Below are positions 1-14,800 of a stretch of DNA of 64,000 nucleotides, piece by piece (the stretch's first letter is position 1; the number at the start of each line of letters is the position of its first letter). The stretch spans positions 62,001 through 126,000 of the forward strand of contig JAQGDQ010000042.1 of the NCBI GenBank assembly GCA_030141605.1. Direction: 5' to 3'. The position numbers were made by a program, and so were the translations under genes. The notes under the pieces are model-generated. The model was not told the origin of the DNA. It did no database searches and saw only the letters and a program-made list of their open reading frames with translations. Source of the stretch: Tubiluchus corallicola. Its lineage: Eukaryota > Priapulida > Priapulimorpha > Priapulimorphida > Tubiluchidae.

Positions 1-1137
1 AAATTACGTACAATTTGTCAATGTTAACAGTACACGTGAACACTAGTAAAACAGCCTGGTATAATAACACAAAGGTCATAAAGCTGTTTGAAAGGCTGAA
101 TGAGTAAAGCAATACACTGGAACTACTACATAACCCACTCACAAGAATGTCTTCACAAACATCAATATTTAAACATAACAAAATATCACCAGAGCCAGAT
201 TACGACCTTTTGTTGCCCTAGGCTAATGAAATTATTAGGCCCTTCTCAGACAGAGTCACGCCCGAACTCGTTCGCACCCATCTTGCATATTTTTTGCTAT
301 ATTTTATAGCGATTTGATATTCTTTAGTGACATATACATAAGTTGAAGTGAACTTATTGCAAATTCTTTAAATAAACTAGAATAGCTCTCTTCTGTTTGT
401 CAATAAAAATATTCTTAAGAAATACCAGTAATTTACTATTCATTGCAAACCAAATTAGCACATGCTGCAACACAACCACTGTGAAAAAACAGATTTTTTA
501 ACCAAATGTATATTTTTTAACCAGCCTATACTAGCCTGTAGGATAATCTAGCCCTGCATGTCATTAAGCTAGAACTAATCAACACAACAACATTCTTTTA
601 AAATGATAAACATGAACATTTCAAGATACAGATGACAATTAATTAGTCTAGGCATGTCCTTAGAATTGTGAGACCCTAGACAACTGCCCAGTTTGTCCAT
701 GCCTCAAGACAATGTTGACTCTGACTTTATCTGATCTTCTTCTTCTATTGATGGTGACAAGTTAATTTATTTTAAAACATTTCGCTGCAAAATAGTTGGA
801 TTTGTTTTGATTTTAAGTCACTGATGACACTAATCAGAACTAATTTTCCTGCAATTAAAAATGAATGTTGCTGCAGCAATTAACTCTTTTGCTTTCTATT
901 TCAATGACAGATTTGTTTTCCTGAATTCTCCAAGATACAGACTATGATGCCACCTTCAAAATTATGTTTCATAATTTGAAGAAGAAATGCTAAAGATGTT
1001 GATAATAGCCCCCTTGCAACCTCTTTGATAAACTATTTTCTCTTGCACAAGAAACGAAAAATTTTTTTTAATGACAGTTCACAATGAATTTGTATTTGTA
1101 AAATTGTTCCTCAGTTTCAAACTAGTTCCTCAATTAC
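1..1137. other. Non-coding stretch, 3' side of the TBC1D2-like gene
   Basis: Apart from the repeat at 190-538 I see no supported exon here. The gene on the minus strand still lacks the last part of its TBC domain, so this should be intron, with the final exons beyond the left edge. No minus-strand reading frame here resembles the missing C-terminal TBC sequence. Confidence 0.5.
190..538. mobile_element. Decayed hAT-like MITE (copy of the element at 34559-34831)
   Basis: Bases 190-243 match 34559-34615 closely: CAGAGCCAGATTACGACC against CAGGGCCGGATTATAACC, then a shared run around CTAGGCTAATGAAATTAT. The right ends also match, CCAGCCTATACTAGCCTG here and CCAGCCTATACGGCCCTG there. I see no target-site duplication in this copy, so it is old. 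No coding capacity is visible. Confidence 0.5.
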
Positions 1138-4100
1138 CTGATCCACTTGAGCTGCAATGAGAGCTGAGCTATAGTACATTGAAGGCATAATGTGCTCTAC
1201 AATTGCTACTAAACACCAGAATGATTCCTCTTCATTGAGAAACAGCAATGCAATAGCAGCTAGTCGATTCAAACCCTGTAAAGTAATGGACAATAAAAAA
1301 CAAGACAATAAGGAGATGAAATTAACTGTTTAAAAAATGGAGTTTTGATGACCTACTGGTCGCGTTGCATAAAAACATAGTCGTAGTTCTTGGTGCACAC
1401 AGTTGGAAAATTTCTTGCCCACTCTTAAACAAAGTAATGCAAATAATACAAATTTTTGCCTATTATGGCTAGCTATATATCTTAACGCACCAAAAGACCT
1501 TCGAAGAAAAGAGAAGGCAGGGACGACGTCAATTCAGATCCTAAAAGATTGCAATAAGCTTAGCAACAGGCTGAAGCACCAGATCGGATGGCTGCCATAT
1601 GTGGTTCAAAAATTGGACAATTAATTTGTAAAGACACTACAGTATAAGGACCACAGATGTAAGTGTCTGAGAAAAATTGCTAGATTCAGTCAAGTGACGC
1701 AAATGATGTGCGCCTGTTGAAATGCAAATTCTGTAGATTGCTGTATGGTAAACAATGGATGCCCTATGGTACAGTACAAAAACCGTATAGTTAAACAGCC
1801 CTTGAGCAACAAATATTTGAAGCATTGTTCGATATGTAGGCCAGCAATCTCTCTATACATGTGTGGCATTTAACTCTACTCTGAGGATTTATATGTATTA
1901 TATATTTTGGAAAAAGACACAGGCATCCCACTTTTTGACATGTTCCTAGCTACTACTTCCTAAGATCAGAATACAAGTAATGACCAAGACATCGTCTCAA
2001 TTTCCTCAAACATTTGACATAGAATGAAAAAATGAGGAAGTCAACAAACATTTTATGTTTATTTATTAGCAAGTTTCTAAATTTTCTGTTATTGTTAAAC
2101 AATACTAAGTTACTAGAGTCTACTTGTACTTACATTATTATAACTACAAAAAATGATACAGCAGTAATTAGACAAGCTAAAGCAGAGTAGCAACCTTGGC
2201 CTAATGCTGCATTAACGTGTGCAAGAAACCGTGTCGGTAAGTGAAGAGTAACAGTGTTGCTTGTTTTTAAAAGAAACAATATAATTTTCTTTTTACATAG
2301 CAAAATTCTTGCTACAAGACAAAATTAATCATCAATTTATTCTTACCTGACAATACCCGATAATAGGATTGTGCAGGCTGAACACCTGTAACACACGTCT
2401 GAGTTTGGGAATACCTGCTGAAGATACCATCTCATAATGTTTATTTGCAGGTAAAGTCCGCAATAAATCCATTTCTATCTGTAAGGACAAACAGAATGTA
2501 ATATTATCTGATACTAACAGCCTCTAGAACTCAAATGAGAACTTATTGTTCTGACAAACTGTACCTGTTTAACAGCTGGATTCAGTTTACTACAGCAGTT
2601 TTTAGCTGCTAGCAATTTGCTATAGTATTCATTCCCCAAGCCTCTCTTCTTGGTACCCACCACAGAATCTATGCACCTGAAAATAAAGAAATAAACAGTT
2701 TAACATGAAAAGCAACAGATTTTACAAAAATACACATTTGAGGTTATTGAAATTAATTATGTTGATACACTGAACATTAAAAGTAGAGAAAAAAGTGGCT
2801 CGTTCTACGTACGTAGATATCCATGATGATCTCACAGATACAAATGACTATTTTTGAGTTTCAAACAAAAAATAAAAACAAATCACTTGAAAAAAGAAAC
2901 CTATAACTATTAAAAGCTTTAAAAACACAAACCTATAAAAACATTCAGAGAAGTTTGGACTATATTATAGCAGACATCTTTAGCATCAGAGTGATTTAAA
3001 TATCAACCAGTCTGTATAAGTACAGCTTGTAGGCTCTGCATTTGTCTGTAGCTCTGTGCATGCAGACACTTTGAAGATGACTTCTATAATGCAGTTAAAG
3101 TTCTGCACTATTTTTCACAGTTACATGTTTTTAGAACTTTTAACAATAATGTTGTCTTGTAAACACAATTACTTTCCAGCATAAATTGGCTTACCAAGAC
3201 CAAATGTGTTTCCTGTAGCTATGTGGAACTCCCATCCTGATTAAAGATTTGAGTTTTTCACTGCGACCTACAGGCTGACGGTTCACCAAACCAACCATGT
3301 AATTCTCCCACTTAACCTGAACTGTAATCTTCTCTCGGTCCTAAATTATTTGAAAAGATGCTATTTAAACAGAATACCGTAATGGTTTAGGGACACCAAA
3401 GCTTACAAAATATGAGAGTCAAGAAGCTCAAGCTATAAAGTAATAAATGGGCAAAATAACTAATCTTCGAGCTAAAAAGCAATGAATGGGGAAAAATAAT
3501 CAAAATAGCCCATCTTTCACATTTCTAATACAACAAATGCTGTGTGAGGTCTAATGTAATGGTCACAGTGGCAGGCGTGCATGACTTTCATTGTTCATAA
3601 CAACGATGATAATTTTGGTTGCTAGGCAGCGTGTTGTAATGAACACGTGCACAGAAGCTGTAAGGGATTTAGTAGTTTGGTGTGCATAAATGCAATACAG
3701 AAACTAGGCAGAAAAAGACCAAGCTTTTACATACGGTTCTCTTGAGTGGTTGAAGAATGTTATAACGTAGTTTTAAGTTTGTGTAGCCTTTCTATTTAAT
3801 CATTTGAAATCAGTTCAAATCTATTTAATTTTGATGTGACAATCAACAAACTAACACTTGTGTTTATGTTATTCTGCATATTCTAGTGATTTTTATGATG
3901 AGTTAATCTAGTGCACAGTTAATGTAATTAAAACATCTGTTGTATGCAATCTACGACTCATTCTAAGCTTCTGTGTTGCTGCTCAGTGATTGTGTTCCCA
4001 GATGGTAATGTTGACATCTAACCTGCATCAACGGCTCCATGTCAGTTATCATGAGAGCTGTGTGCATTTCTGGAAAGGGCTTGGGCCCCTTTTATGATGA

Positions 4101-5795
4101 ATAAAACTTACTTTTTACATACGGTTTCCATCATACATGTTGACATCAAATACTCAAACAATTGGAGTGCATAATAACATACAAGTGTCGTCTGTCATTG
4201 AACTAAATTTTGGAACTAGTGCCCTACCCTAAATGAGATATTACCCACATATTGTACCGTACCCCCTTGCTGCACATGTTACACAAGTTTATAGGAAAAA
4301 GCTGATTACCTTCAGTCCAGAAAGGAGTTCATTGTGTTTGCGCATTGCTGTTTCAGCTCTGCTTTTCATGTCAGCAAATTCATCTTTATCAGCAACAGGG
4401 TTAGGATTGTGAGCAAAGCCATATTCATCATATTTTTCTTTAGGAACACTTTGTATAGAAATTAAACAAATTAATTCACTAAAGTAATACACTCACATTA
4501 GTTGCATGATGCTTTGTGGTGTATTTTCAAGAAACCTCATTAGTGAATTCTTAATCATTGCATTAATACTAATCCATCGCAGATAAGATAAATTACTAAC
4601 TAGCAAATGCCAAAATTGCTGCCTGGAGTAATTATAATCATTAAATGGTACAGTAGCTATAGGTGGCACAATAACGTAATACTTAACATGCATCATCAAC
4701 AATCAGAAGGTTGTGAGTTCAAAACACGGTAACTTTCTCTTCATCAGTTAAACAAAAAACCAATAGTTAATTGCCAACTTTTTATTCAATCTTTTAACTC
4801 AATAAATTATAATTAAGTTGTACAAAACACATTTCCCAACAGTCGCAGTTGGTTAGTCAGTCAGTAAAGAGCCATAGAAAAAAATCATTAGATTCGAATG
4901 ATTGCAAAAGACTTGACATGAAAAATTTCTTTTAAAGATTACAAAAACCTGACAAGAAACCTCTGACATATGAATACCATGACAAAAGACGTTAGCAAAA
5001 TTACATTAAATGTGAGAGACACGTCTTCAGACTCTGGATTGAAATCTAGAATCCGGTTTGTTTCTCTAAATTAAGTATACATTTAATGATGCTCTCATTG
5101 GTTGGCCAGTCAGTCCATAAGGCATCAGGCAAGCAGCCAATGATGTAGGTTTACAAGCAAAGTACTTTGTGAAGGAATACCTGGTCAAGTCCAGATGTCC
5201 GGGATGTTCTCCTAAATTATCAGCACATTCAATGGCATCCTTTAATAATCTGGTAACAAGTTCTTGGCTTTTTTCCTGTTCAGTTCCTAAAATAAACATT
5301 CATTACTGAGATTGCTTAACAATAAAAAATGAACAATACAAAACCCACCAAGGATTTAAAAACTGTTAATCTAAACATTTGAAGTAATTATTTCTGCTAC
5401 AAAGTGCTACTATGTTATATTGAGAAAATGCATTGAATGAAGTTTGTTTAAACGCATACCAAGTATAAGTTACAAAAATAACCCAAAATATAATGCTATA
5501 TTATGGTTATGTTATAACTATGTTACAATTACGTTAAGTTATGTCATGTTATGTTATGTTATGTTATGCTATAGCTATGTTATAATGCTATTTATGGTAC
5601 TTTAAAATATAACCACTATGTATGTTAAATTTTACTCTATTTAAAAAATTTTAATGAATAATTGCCACCTGTAATTATTAACAGTTTTTACTGTTATTGT
5701 AACTGTATGTAACTAAAACTATATTTTATTAAACCCATTTTAATGTTGTTTTTCCTGTACAGAGAAGCCTCGCATAAATTGCGATATTTTTATTT

Positions 5796-5843
<48 letters not shown>

Positions 5844-8800
5844 ATGCCCATTACGTTTACTGTAGACATTGGGCAGGCAGAACTCTAAAGTAAAAGAAAT
5901 CTGCCCTCAAAACATGCAAACACATAAGTAATCCAGCAAAAAACTAGACACTGCTACGCCAGTGGCTTGTCAGCACCACTTCCGACCATTTAATACTATG
6001 TACATAAATAATAATGGAAAGGTTTTTAAACTGTCTGCAAAACACAATTAAACTCTTCCAAGTCATTGAAACACGATGTATTTAAATTAATTAATAAATA
6101 AAGTAATTCAACACTACAAACACTGTAAAAAATACCTATTTACCAAAAGTTGGAATGTGCATTTCATTCATTAGAATCAAGTATTTACTGAGAATCTGAA
6201 AGTACTTTGCTTCCCATTCACTGGCATTTCTGTTAAAAATAAAAAGTTGTTAAGAAACATTGCAAGTCAAAATGATTCTCTGTTCGAAATTTTTTGTCAA
6301 GCACGAAGCATTAGTACTAGGTACCTACAAACTTTGCTTTTATGTCAGTAAGTAAGTCAATCAGTCAGTCAGTAAGTAAGTAAGTAAGTAATACTTACTG
6401 TTTATTTTTTTTATTTTTTAAATAACTATTTTCATGAACTTTTTGATACTAATACTGGAAGAGAAACGACCAAGCTGTGAAATTATTGACTTCATAATTT
6501 AGACATATACAGTGAAGGATACATATTCACTACAAGGACAAAACAGCTTTATATATTTACTGACATATATTACGCAAATGTAAACACAATTATGTGAATT
6601 TAAAAATACTTTACATGAGCCAACAAACACTGAAAGACCTAACTTGGAACAATTGATTTATGACAATACGTTAAAAGCAAATTATAAAAAAAACGAGTTA
6701 AAAAATAAGTAAATTTTTTTATACGCAATAAGATGTTGTTCTCTGGAACTATCATCATCCCGTAGCTGAATTAATTCTAAAACTTCCTTATTGAGAAATT
6801 GGTTCTGATTCTCATATGCAGAGAGAGTGAACTGAAAATAAAAATAGCAAAATTTAGAAATTAATAGTATAATAAAAAATGCATAGCTTCCTAATAAACT
6901 AGACAGATTAGATTAGGTTAGGTTAAATTAGGTTAGATTAGACTAGGCTGGGCTAGGTAAGGTTAGGCTAGATTAGACAAGATTAGATTAGATTAGACTA
7001 ACTAGAATAGATTAATATTTACTGATCCCAGACGAAATTATATTTGGCCTTTTCCCAAATGCCGACAGTTTACTCAGAGTATCCGCTGTGTTGCTGTTTG
7101 TCATATTTTTACCCTGAACATCCACAAATGCACAACGGCCATTCTTAAAGCCTTTTCCCTTGGCTCTTATCTATGGAATTCTTTATCAGCAAGTTGTTTT
7201 CCTCTAAACTTCAAGCTTGGATGCTTATATAAGAACAATAACAAATACCTGCTGTCACAAGTATATTAGTTATCAAGAACTCTACTTTAAAACCAGTATT
7301 CAAATTTTAACTTTGTTGCTTTATACTAAGTGGCCACTAGCCTTACTTTTGTTGCAACTTACATAAGAAATATGACCAATGAAGAAAGCAATCTGATCAA
7401 ACTGTTGAGATGTCTTTACCGAATTGTGTATAATTTTGCAAACAAGTGTTTACAGCCACTTCCAACAATGTACTTATCCAGAAATACAGGCCTATTATTT
7501 CTGAAGGACTGCTCAGTTTTCTTTACACAGCATGCATATTGTCCAAATGAAACACAAGACACATTGCAGTTTTGTTAAACAGCAAGAACTATAAACGTAT
7601 TTTGGGGCCAAATTTATTAACACAATATTTTTTTGCATTATGCACCACAAACCTTCAGTCTCTCCATTTCCTCTTCAAGAATTGGATTTCCTGCTCCACC
7701 AAATACTTCTGGCTGCTCCACGGGATAGAACTGACTCTTTCCTTCTATCTTCCACTTTTGTGAATTTTGAGCTTCCAGCTCTTCACTTAGCTCAATTAAC
7801 CGATTACTCAGCTCGATAACAACCTATAATAAAGAACAAAGAATTAAATGAGGCTTATGAAAGTGCACATAAGCGATTTTTTCATATATATGCACTTTTT
7901 GGTGTATTACCATCAGAATCGTTAGAAGGGAGAATTAGTGTAGGCTTACAGTACAAATCATTTTCCATGTAACTCTAGCAAGGGCTGACAATAAAAATAT
8001 TTCTGTTTCCATCTGGTAATATTTTTTTATCTTATCGTCCAGGAATTTTATATTTTTTTTACATACACATACTTACCTGCCACAATTATACAAAAGCATA
8101 TTTTTTTATTTAAAATGTAAAATGCAATAACTATTAAGACATCATTCTTTCAGTGAGGATGTAGCCATGTTTTTCTACCACTAACTCTCAGCTGGGGTTC
8201 CCGTTTTATATGATGCTGGTTATCGAATTGGAGGCTAAAAAGTATCCACTTTGCCAAATCCGTGTATTAGGAGCACTGTAGCTTATACCATAATTATCAG
8301 ACCATACATTCATAAGGTACAAAAAAGAGACTATACAATAATTGATAATTATACAATAATTTAGTATATCAAAACAAATAATTAAAAAACAAAGCTTGAA
8401 AAAAGTGCACTGAAAAAATTTAAAAAATTATTGCTAACCAGTGGGAAGTAAACTTTGATTCCGACCGCTTTTAAATATTAGGTTTAAACATTCACAACGC
8501 TTTAAAAAAAATTGTTTTGGAAAAAAATTTCCACGATTACGTTTTAAAGTTTAAAAAAAATGTTTTCAAAAAAATTCTTCCCTCCCTCCCTACTGACATC
8601 TTTTGAGCTCAAGAGGTAAGAGAGAAACATTTTTTGTGGCCAGCCTGGTGAAGTCACTAAACTTAACAAGTGATGACTTAAACCTGATATTCTCTCTCTA
8701 TAGAGCTTAAATACCATTTTAACAAAAACTAAACACGAGTACTCATTTTAAGAAAAACAGTTCCAAAGAAACAAGCTAGTCAGTCTGAAAAGCTGAGGGT

Positions 8801-11800
8801 GCTGCTAATACATGTGCTGAATGATTAGCCACAAATAAACTGGAAAATTATTGCACTACTTGTGAGTAGTAATATAAGAAAGTTTAAATTAAATTTAATA
8901 TAGCTCTTAAATTTAAATTTTATCAATTTAATATTTTTGAAGAGTGATCAAGAAGTGAAACGATATACTAAAACCATGTCAGAACATGTAAACTAGTATC
9001 TTAAATACAGTAGTTACACTCAGTCAACTAATAATTGCAGCACCTTTCAAATTATAGTTTACACAAGTTTTGCAAATACGATTTATTGTAAAAAAGATTC
9101 GGATATTTTACCTTATCCTTTGCATCTTTGTATTCTTGAAAAACAGACAGATCATCTTGCAGTGAAGTTACTTCATTTTCTAAATCACTGTAATAAAATA
9201 GATGGTTACAAATAGATATTACACACTAGTAGCTAAGGAACAATTCAAAAGAAAAAATCTGGATATATATATTCTATAAATGATAGTCTGTGACATCTTC
9301 ATCGTATTTCTTGTCTAACTGTTAAAATTATAACATCTAGTACACTATGTCAAATTCTAATGTAGGGATGTTAATAATAATGATACTTATCAATAATTTA
9401 TCACGTCGATAATTATCGATTATCATATCGATGAGAAGAACTTGTTTTTATCATTATTGTATCGAAATTATTCTAGGAATATCATTATCGTATCAAATTT
9501 GGTGCTTATTGCTGCTTATCGCTCACTTTTATAAAACCATTTTTAAACTTATTTTTTCATTTATTTATTTGAATTACTCAAAAATTTAAATAAAGAGTTA
9601 TTTTTAAGATGGTTTGGATGATCTTCTTGTACTTTCTTTCTGCAAAAGCAGTTATCTTCAGTCGGTTTAGTATAAAATAGTTATCAGTCGTAGTTCACGT
9701 ATTAATATTGTTTTATGACTAAACAAAAAAGAGGACTTTGCCATACATTACATGTATCTATACCATTAATTAGGAAACAGCCTGTAAGTATATGTTGTAA
9801 GCTGTTTCAATGCACTGAGACCCCCTGCACAATAACTAACTACATGTTCAGTATCATTTTTAGCTTTCCAAATAATTTATGATATCGTATTGTGTCGTCT
9901 GAAAGACAGATTGTTGATATTGTATCGTTCGAAAAAAGTATCACATCGTATCGCATCGTTATCGTTTCGCCAAACTTGTATTAATTAACATCATAAATAG
10001 GATGGGTTATGACAAATTCCAAATTAAGACTTCAACACATTATTAAAAAAAGTAAGAAGCTTTTGTTAAATCATTGGAGTAATGCAAAATGGTCAGAGGG
10101 TAAAAGAATAACCAGTATTCAAGTATTATTTAGTACTAACAAGAAACAGAACTAGTGCCTTTATACCTTTTAAGCCATCTTACACATTAAATGTGGGGAA
10201 ATGGCTGTAATTCACAGTATGGAAATGAATGCAATTATTATGAAACAACAGAAGAAGATGAGATATTTTGATAGATGTTTTTTATTGCATAACGATCAAC
10301 ATCCTTGAATTTTATCATATAGTTTTACAGCGACTAACAAGATTAAATCCAGACACACTTTTTTCAAAAATGAAGTCATGAGTCATTCATCTCAAAATTA
10401 AGATAATTAATAATTACTTCCATTACCATTACAAAAACAAATTACTTCAAAATAAAGTACAAATTTCCATGCTTAGTTTCACGTACCTGATTTTAGAATG
10501 TAAAGCTGTGATTTCTAGATTTCGTTCTTGTAGTAAATGTTCGCGTTCTGTAAGAGACTGATCTTTATTACGTAACAGCTCCAACCTCTCGTCCTCAGTA
10601 ATGCAGCCAGACCATATCTCACTACACAAAAAGGTTCAGCAAGAAACTTAAATTTATGAAGTATTGCTTCAGAAATTATTATATTACCTAGATTATAAAA
10701 CTAATTCTGCAGCTTTATAGGACGGCTTTTCTCAGACTGCTGGCTTACATGCGACATAAAAGTTAAACGAAAAAATCAAATGCCATGGGTAAATATTCTT
10801 CTTACACTTTGTATAAAATACAGGCTTTATTTAAGTCAGTGATTATTCTGTTTTGGAGAAAATAATGGAATGTTAGAATGTGAACTACCCCAAAGGATTT
10901 TGGCACAAGCAGTTTGATAGCATCCAGTTAAAGGAGTAAATGACAGGCATTGTTTTCGTTAAGACAATCAAGCAATGAACATTAATCAGTAACAAATGAT
11001 CCATAATTAAGCAGGAACCAATGCCCAATCGGTTTTTATATCTCAGTGACAAAAACATAGTTAGACAGGACAACCACCATTCAATGTCTGTGATTTAAAC
11101 CATGAGCGAAGATACCCGAGAAATTGCTAAGGAAGGATCAAAATAAAAAAACGTTTGATTTGCAGCTCTGAAACGATTTGTAGCCCGGTGGGCTTGTACT
11201 TTTTTTAAATAAACATATTTGAAATAATTGCAAATAAATGCTATTCATGTTGCCTTAGACTGCAAAATTTACAGGTGAACAACAGCAGGAAAAAACAAAT
11301 CTATTGCAAAATATAAATAACTACTCTAAGTGTTAATTAAAATGAAAATTCATCTTCATTTTTAGATGAACCAATATATTGTTGAACCAGTCCAAATATG
11401 ATGATAGGTTTATAACCTAGTAATGAATCAGAAAGAATAACTGAAATTTTTAATTGTGAGTTAAAGTCGTTTATATAAAAAGGTAATGTGTTTGTTTGGT
11501 AGAGGTTTGTTAGTCATTCTCCAAGTTCTTCTCTACAAACAACACGGAAAGGGCAATCGAGCAAAATTTTTTAACATTTTCAATTTGAAAACCACAGATA
11601 CAATTTTTAAGAACAATAATACCCACCTAGGGTAAGTACTTTTTCAGAAAATGAAAAGACGATATTGTTCTATTACCTTTTAATATCAAGAAATAGTGAA
11701 CTATTATTGAAAGTAATACGAGTGGTGCTACATAACTGGAAACTACCATAATTTCTGGCATAAAGTTTCATCACTTAAAAATCGGAAAACAGTAAACAAA

Positions 11801-14800
11801 TTTGAAATTTAGATCTATATCAATGTGTAAAGCATGTGACATGAGAATAAATGTGACTGATGCTAAAACAAGAATTATTGGAATTTGATACCTTGATCTC
11901 TTTGATGCTGCAAATGTGTCCAGTTTTCTCTGCAAGACTTTGTTGGCTTTCTTACATGAGTCCAGCTCACGTTCCAGTACCTCCAACTCCTCTTGCTGCG
12001 ACTTGACAAAAACTGATAACTATCAAATATAATTACATGTTAGATGTATTAAAGTGTATATATGTCGCAAAGTTAATAAATAAATCATAGTCACAATGTA
12101 TTCAAATTCTATAACTTTACTACAAGTGGTCGAATAAGGTGAGTACTAAAGTGTAATAGTAAAACAGATTTTTCTCTGCTACTTCTTAAATATAAAATGC
12201 AATACAGCACGCATAGATATAGAAAAACTGGTTATACTTTGATTCTGTTTTTCTCTTGGACTTCTTATCTTTGGAATTCATTACCACAAGATTGTTTACC
12301 TATAAACTACAGCCTCACTTGATTTAAGAATAACAACAGATATCTTCTATCAACATAAAATTAGATATATAACTTCTATCCCCTGAAAATATTTGTATCT
12401 TAACCTGCTTTGTTTGAGGCAGTTTGTATAAAAAAACACAAAATTAGGACAAATTATTTAATTTTCTGTTGAAACAGAAATTCATTTATATTTGAACTCT
12501 TTACATTCTATCATAATTGAAACAGAAAGCGCAGAAGATTTAGAAATGTTGTGTCGTTATTTTTTATACAAAAACTCCATGTACATCAACTGTACATTTC
12601 ATAACTATGAATAATTACAACTGCAATATTTATAAAATAAACAGAAATTATTAATTTTATCATTTTAACTCTCCACATGTCAATTTTTTGTGGCAAAGCT
12701 GACATTATTATCTCTTAAGAGAAAAGTAGCAAAAATATGACGACAATTATTAGTGACAGCACACTCATTTTCACACTCACATTAACAAAGAATGTCACAT
12801 ATTCATACCTGATTACAATTTGGACAAGCGTTTTTGGGAGCCAGTATAGGTGATGAAATCTCTACTTCACCCGCACTGATATTTCGTTTGAAAAAAACAC
12901 GAAAAGCATTAGACTTGTCTTTAGAAGAAGGCGTAGTAAGCGTTTTTGGCTGGATTACTTCCTCGTCAAATTGAATGAGTGGAGATTCGGCTGCATCATC
13001 TGCTATTTCATCTTCCAAAAAAAGTAAAATGACAAAATTTTAAAAATTTAACGTAATATCATGAAAGTATGACATTGACTATTACAGTCAAAACACTTCT
13101 CACATGACTGCTTGCAAACACAATCACTTACTGTGATCAAAGGGAAGAGTTCAGTAATACAATATTCTAGCTTGCATTTAGTCCAAAACAAGAGTAAGGT
13201 GTGGTACATAACCTTTGCTAATGAGGCACAAAAACTTTGAGTGACAGTACAGAACTATCTATTATATCAAAATATTGCTTAAGCAATATAGAATCTATTA
13301 TATGTTATACCCTCAGTAATTAGTTTGGAAACTGCACGTGACTTGCACAGTCTGCAATCTTGATTGCAGCAGCAACTCAAAGAACTAAGGATCTCCCAAA
13401 CATACCATGTAAATGTTTCACAAGACTGTCTGTTGAATACCTATTAATGGCATGTTTTTGAAACACTTTTGTATCCCCTCTGTTTTGCTGGATAACTCTA
13501 ATGTGTTTGGCAAGTAGAAGTGCAGTGATTTTCAAAGAATTCCATTAAATCGAAAAAAATCATTCCCAGAGTTTTTAGGTCACTGCCCCCCAATCATAAC
13601 CTCAAGACCACAGGCTGTATGAGATGCACAAGGCATGAGGTTTCTCCATTAATTTTGAGAGAATCATAAATTCTCTCACATTTCAGCATTAGTTCTGTGC
13701 TGTTTCCATACCTCCCTAGCAAAAGGTCGTATAAACTATCTTGTATAAATTGAGAATTTTTCCATGTTTTTAAGAGACATCAGTGTATTACTAATAAGGT
13801 GGAAAAATAACAAAATCAACCATCTTATCAGCAAACGAAGTTTCACAATTCAAACCGATCTTTTGCACATACACTCTCCTGAAGACAAATGACTCCTAAG
13901 TTTCTTCTTGATATTCAAAGTTTCTCTAAGCTGATTAGCGATTGTTTTTCCCAGAGACGGGACCCTCGTATGCCGACATTGGTCGGCAGCTTCTTTACCA
14001 ACTTGACCAGCGGGCGGTATCACGGGAAAATTTAAACCCTGAAACTGGTCAGAGAGTTCAAGCGTGACATCTTCTTCAGATTCTGCTAGTCCTCCAGTGT
14101 GCTGAAAGAAAAATTTAAAGCTATAAAATTTAGCACTTGAAACGTAAGTGAGCAAAAAATGTATATTTTACTAGAAAGAAAAAGTAGAGCTTTTAAGACT
14201 TACTGGTGCATCTTCGCGGGAACGAGGAGCACGAAAAGAATTGGATGTGGCTGACGAAGTTTTACGGAAACTGAAAGCCCGTCGTCGCCTCTGCAGTTCT
14301 TGCAGCCAGTACATGCGGCCATTCTCATCGGGTGCCTGAAATTGCCACAGTTCTCCTTTTGCCCTACAACGTAACGTAATGCTCAGCTGTACAGAAAGTT
14401 GGAAAGCATTGGTAAAATAACCTTAAAAACAGGTTGAATGGAGACATATGTGCAGTGAAGTTATGATACTGCAGGATGAACACCTCATTGTAAAAAACAC
14501 ATACGGTAGCTAGTTTTCGTGCAAAGTACACTTTTGCAAAAAAACATGAAGAATTTTGATTACAAAAAACATGTACAAAAAAGGCAAAATAACAGGAACA
14601 AGTTCGTAATTAAAAATACTATGCATAGCTGGCCACTAGGTAACAAAAAAGCATACATTACAGTAACTGCCTGCAAAGAAGAAAAATGTCTGCAGACTGG
14701 CAAAGGAACACATGCAGTAGCAAATTACGAAACACCATGCTTACTATTCATTTATGAAGGCGACCACACAACAGTTATCTAGTTATGAGTAGCATACTCA

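Noticed and set aside
4680-4740. tRNA-like box B (GAGTTCAAAAC)
   Set aside because: No matching box A, acceptor stem or anticodon arm at the proper distance.
5795-5842. CRISPR-like or regulatory array
   Set aside because: A simple ATC microsatellite in an animal intron.
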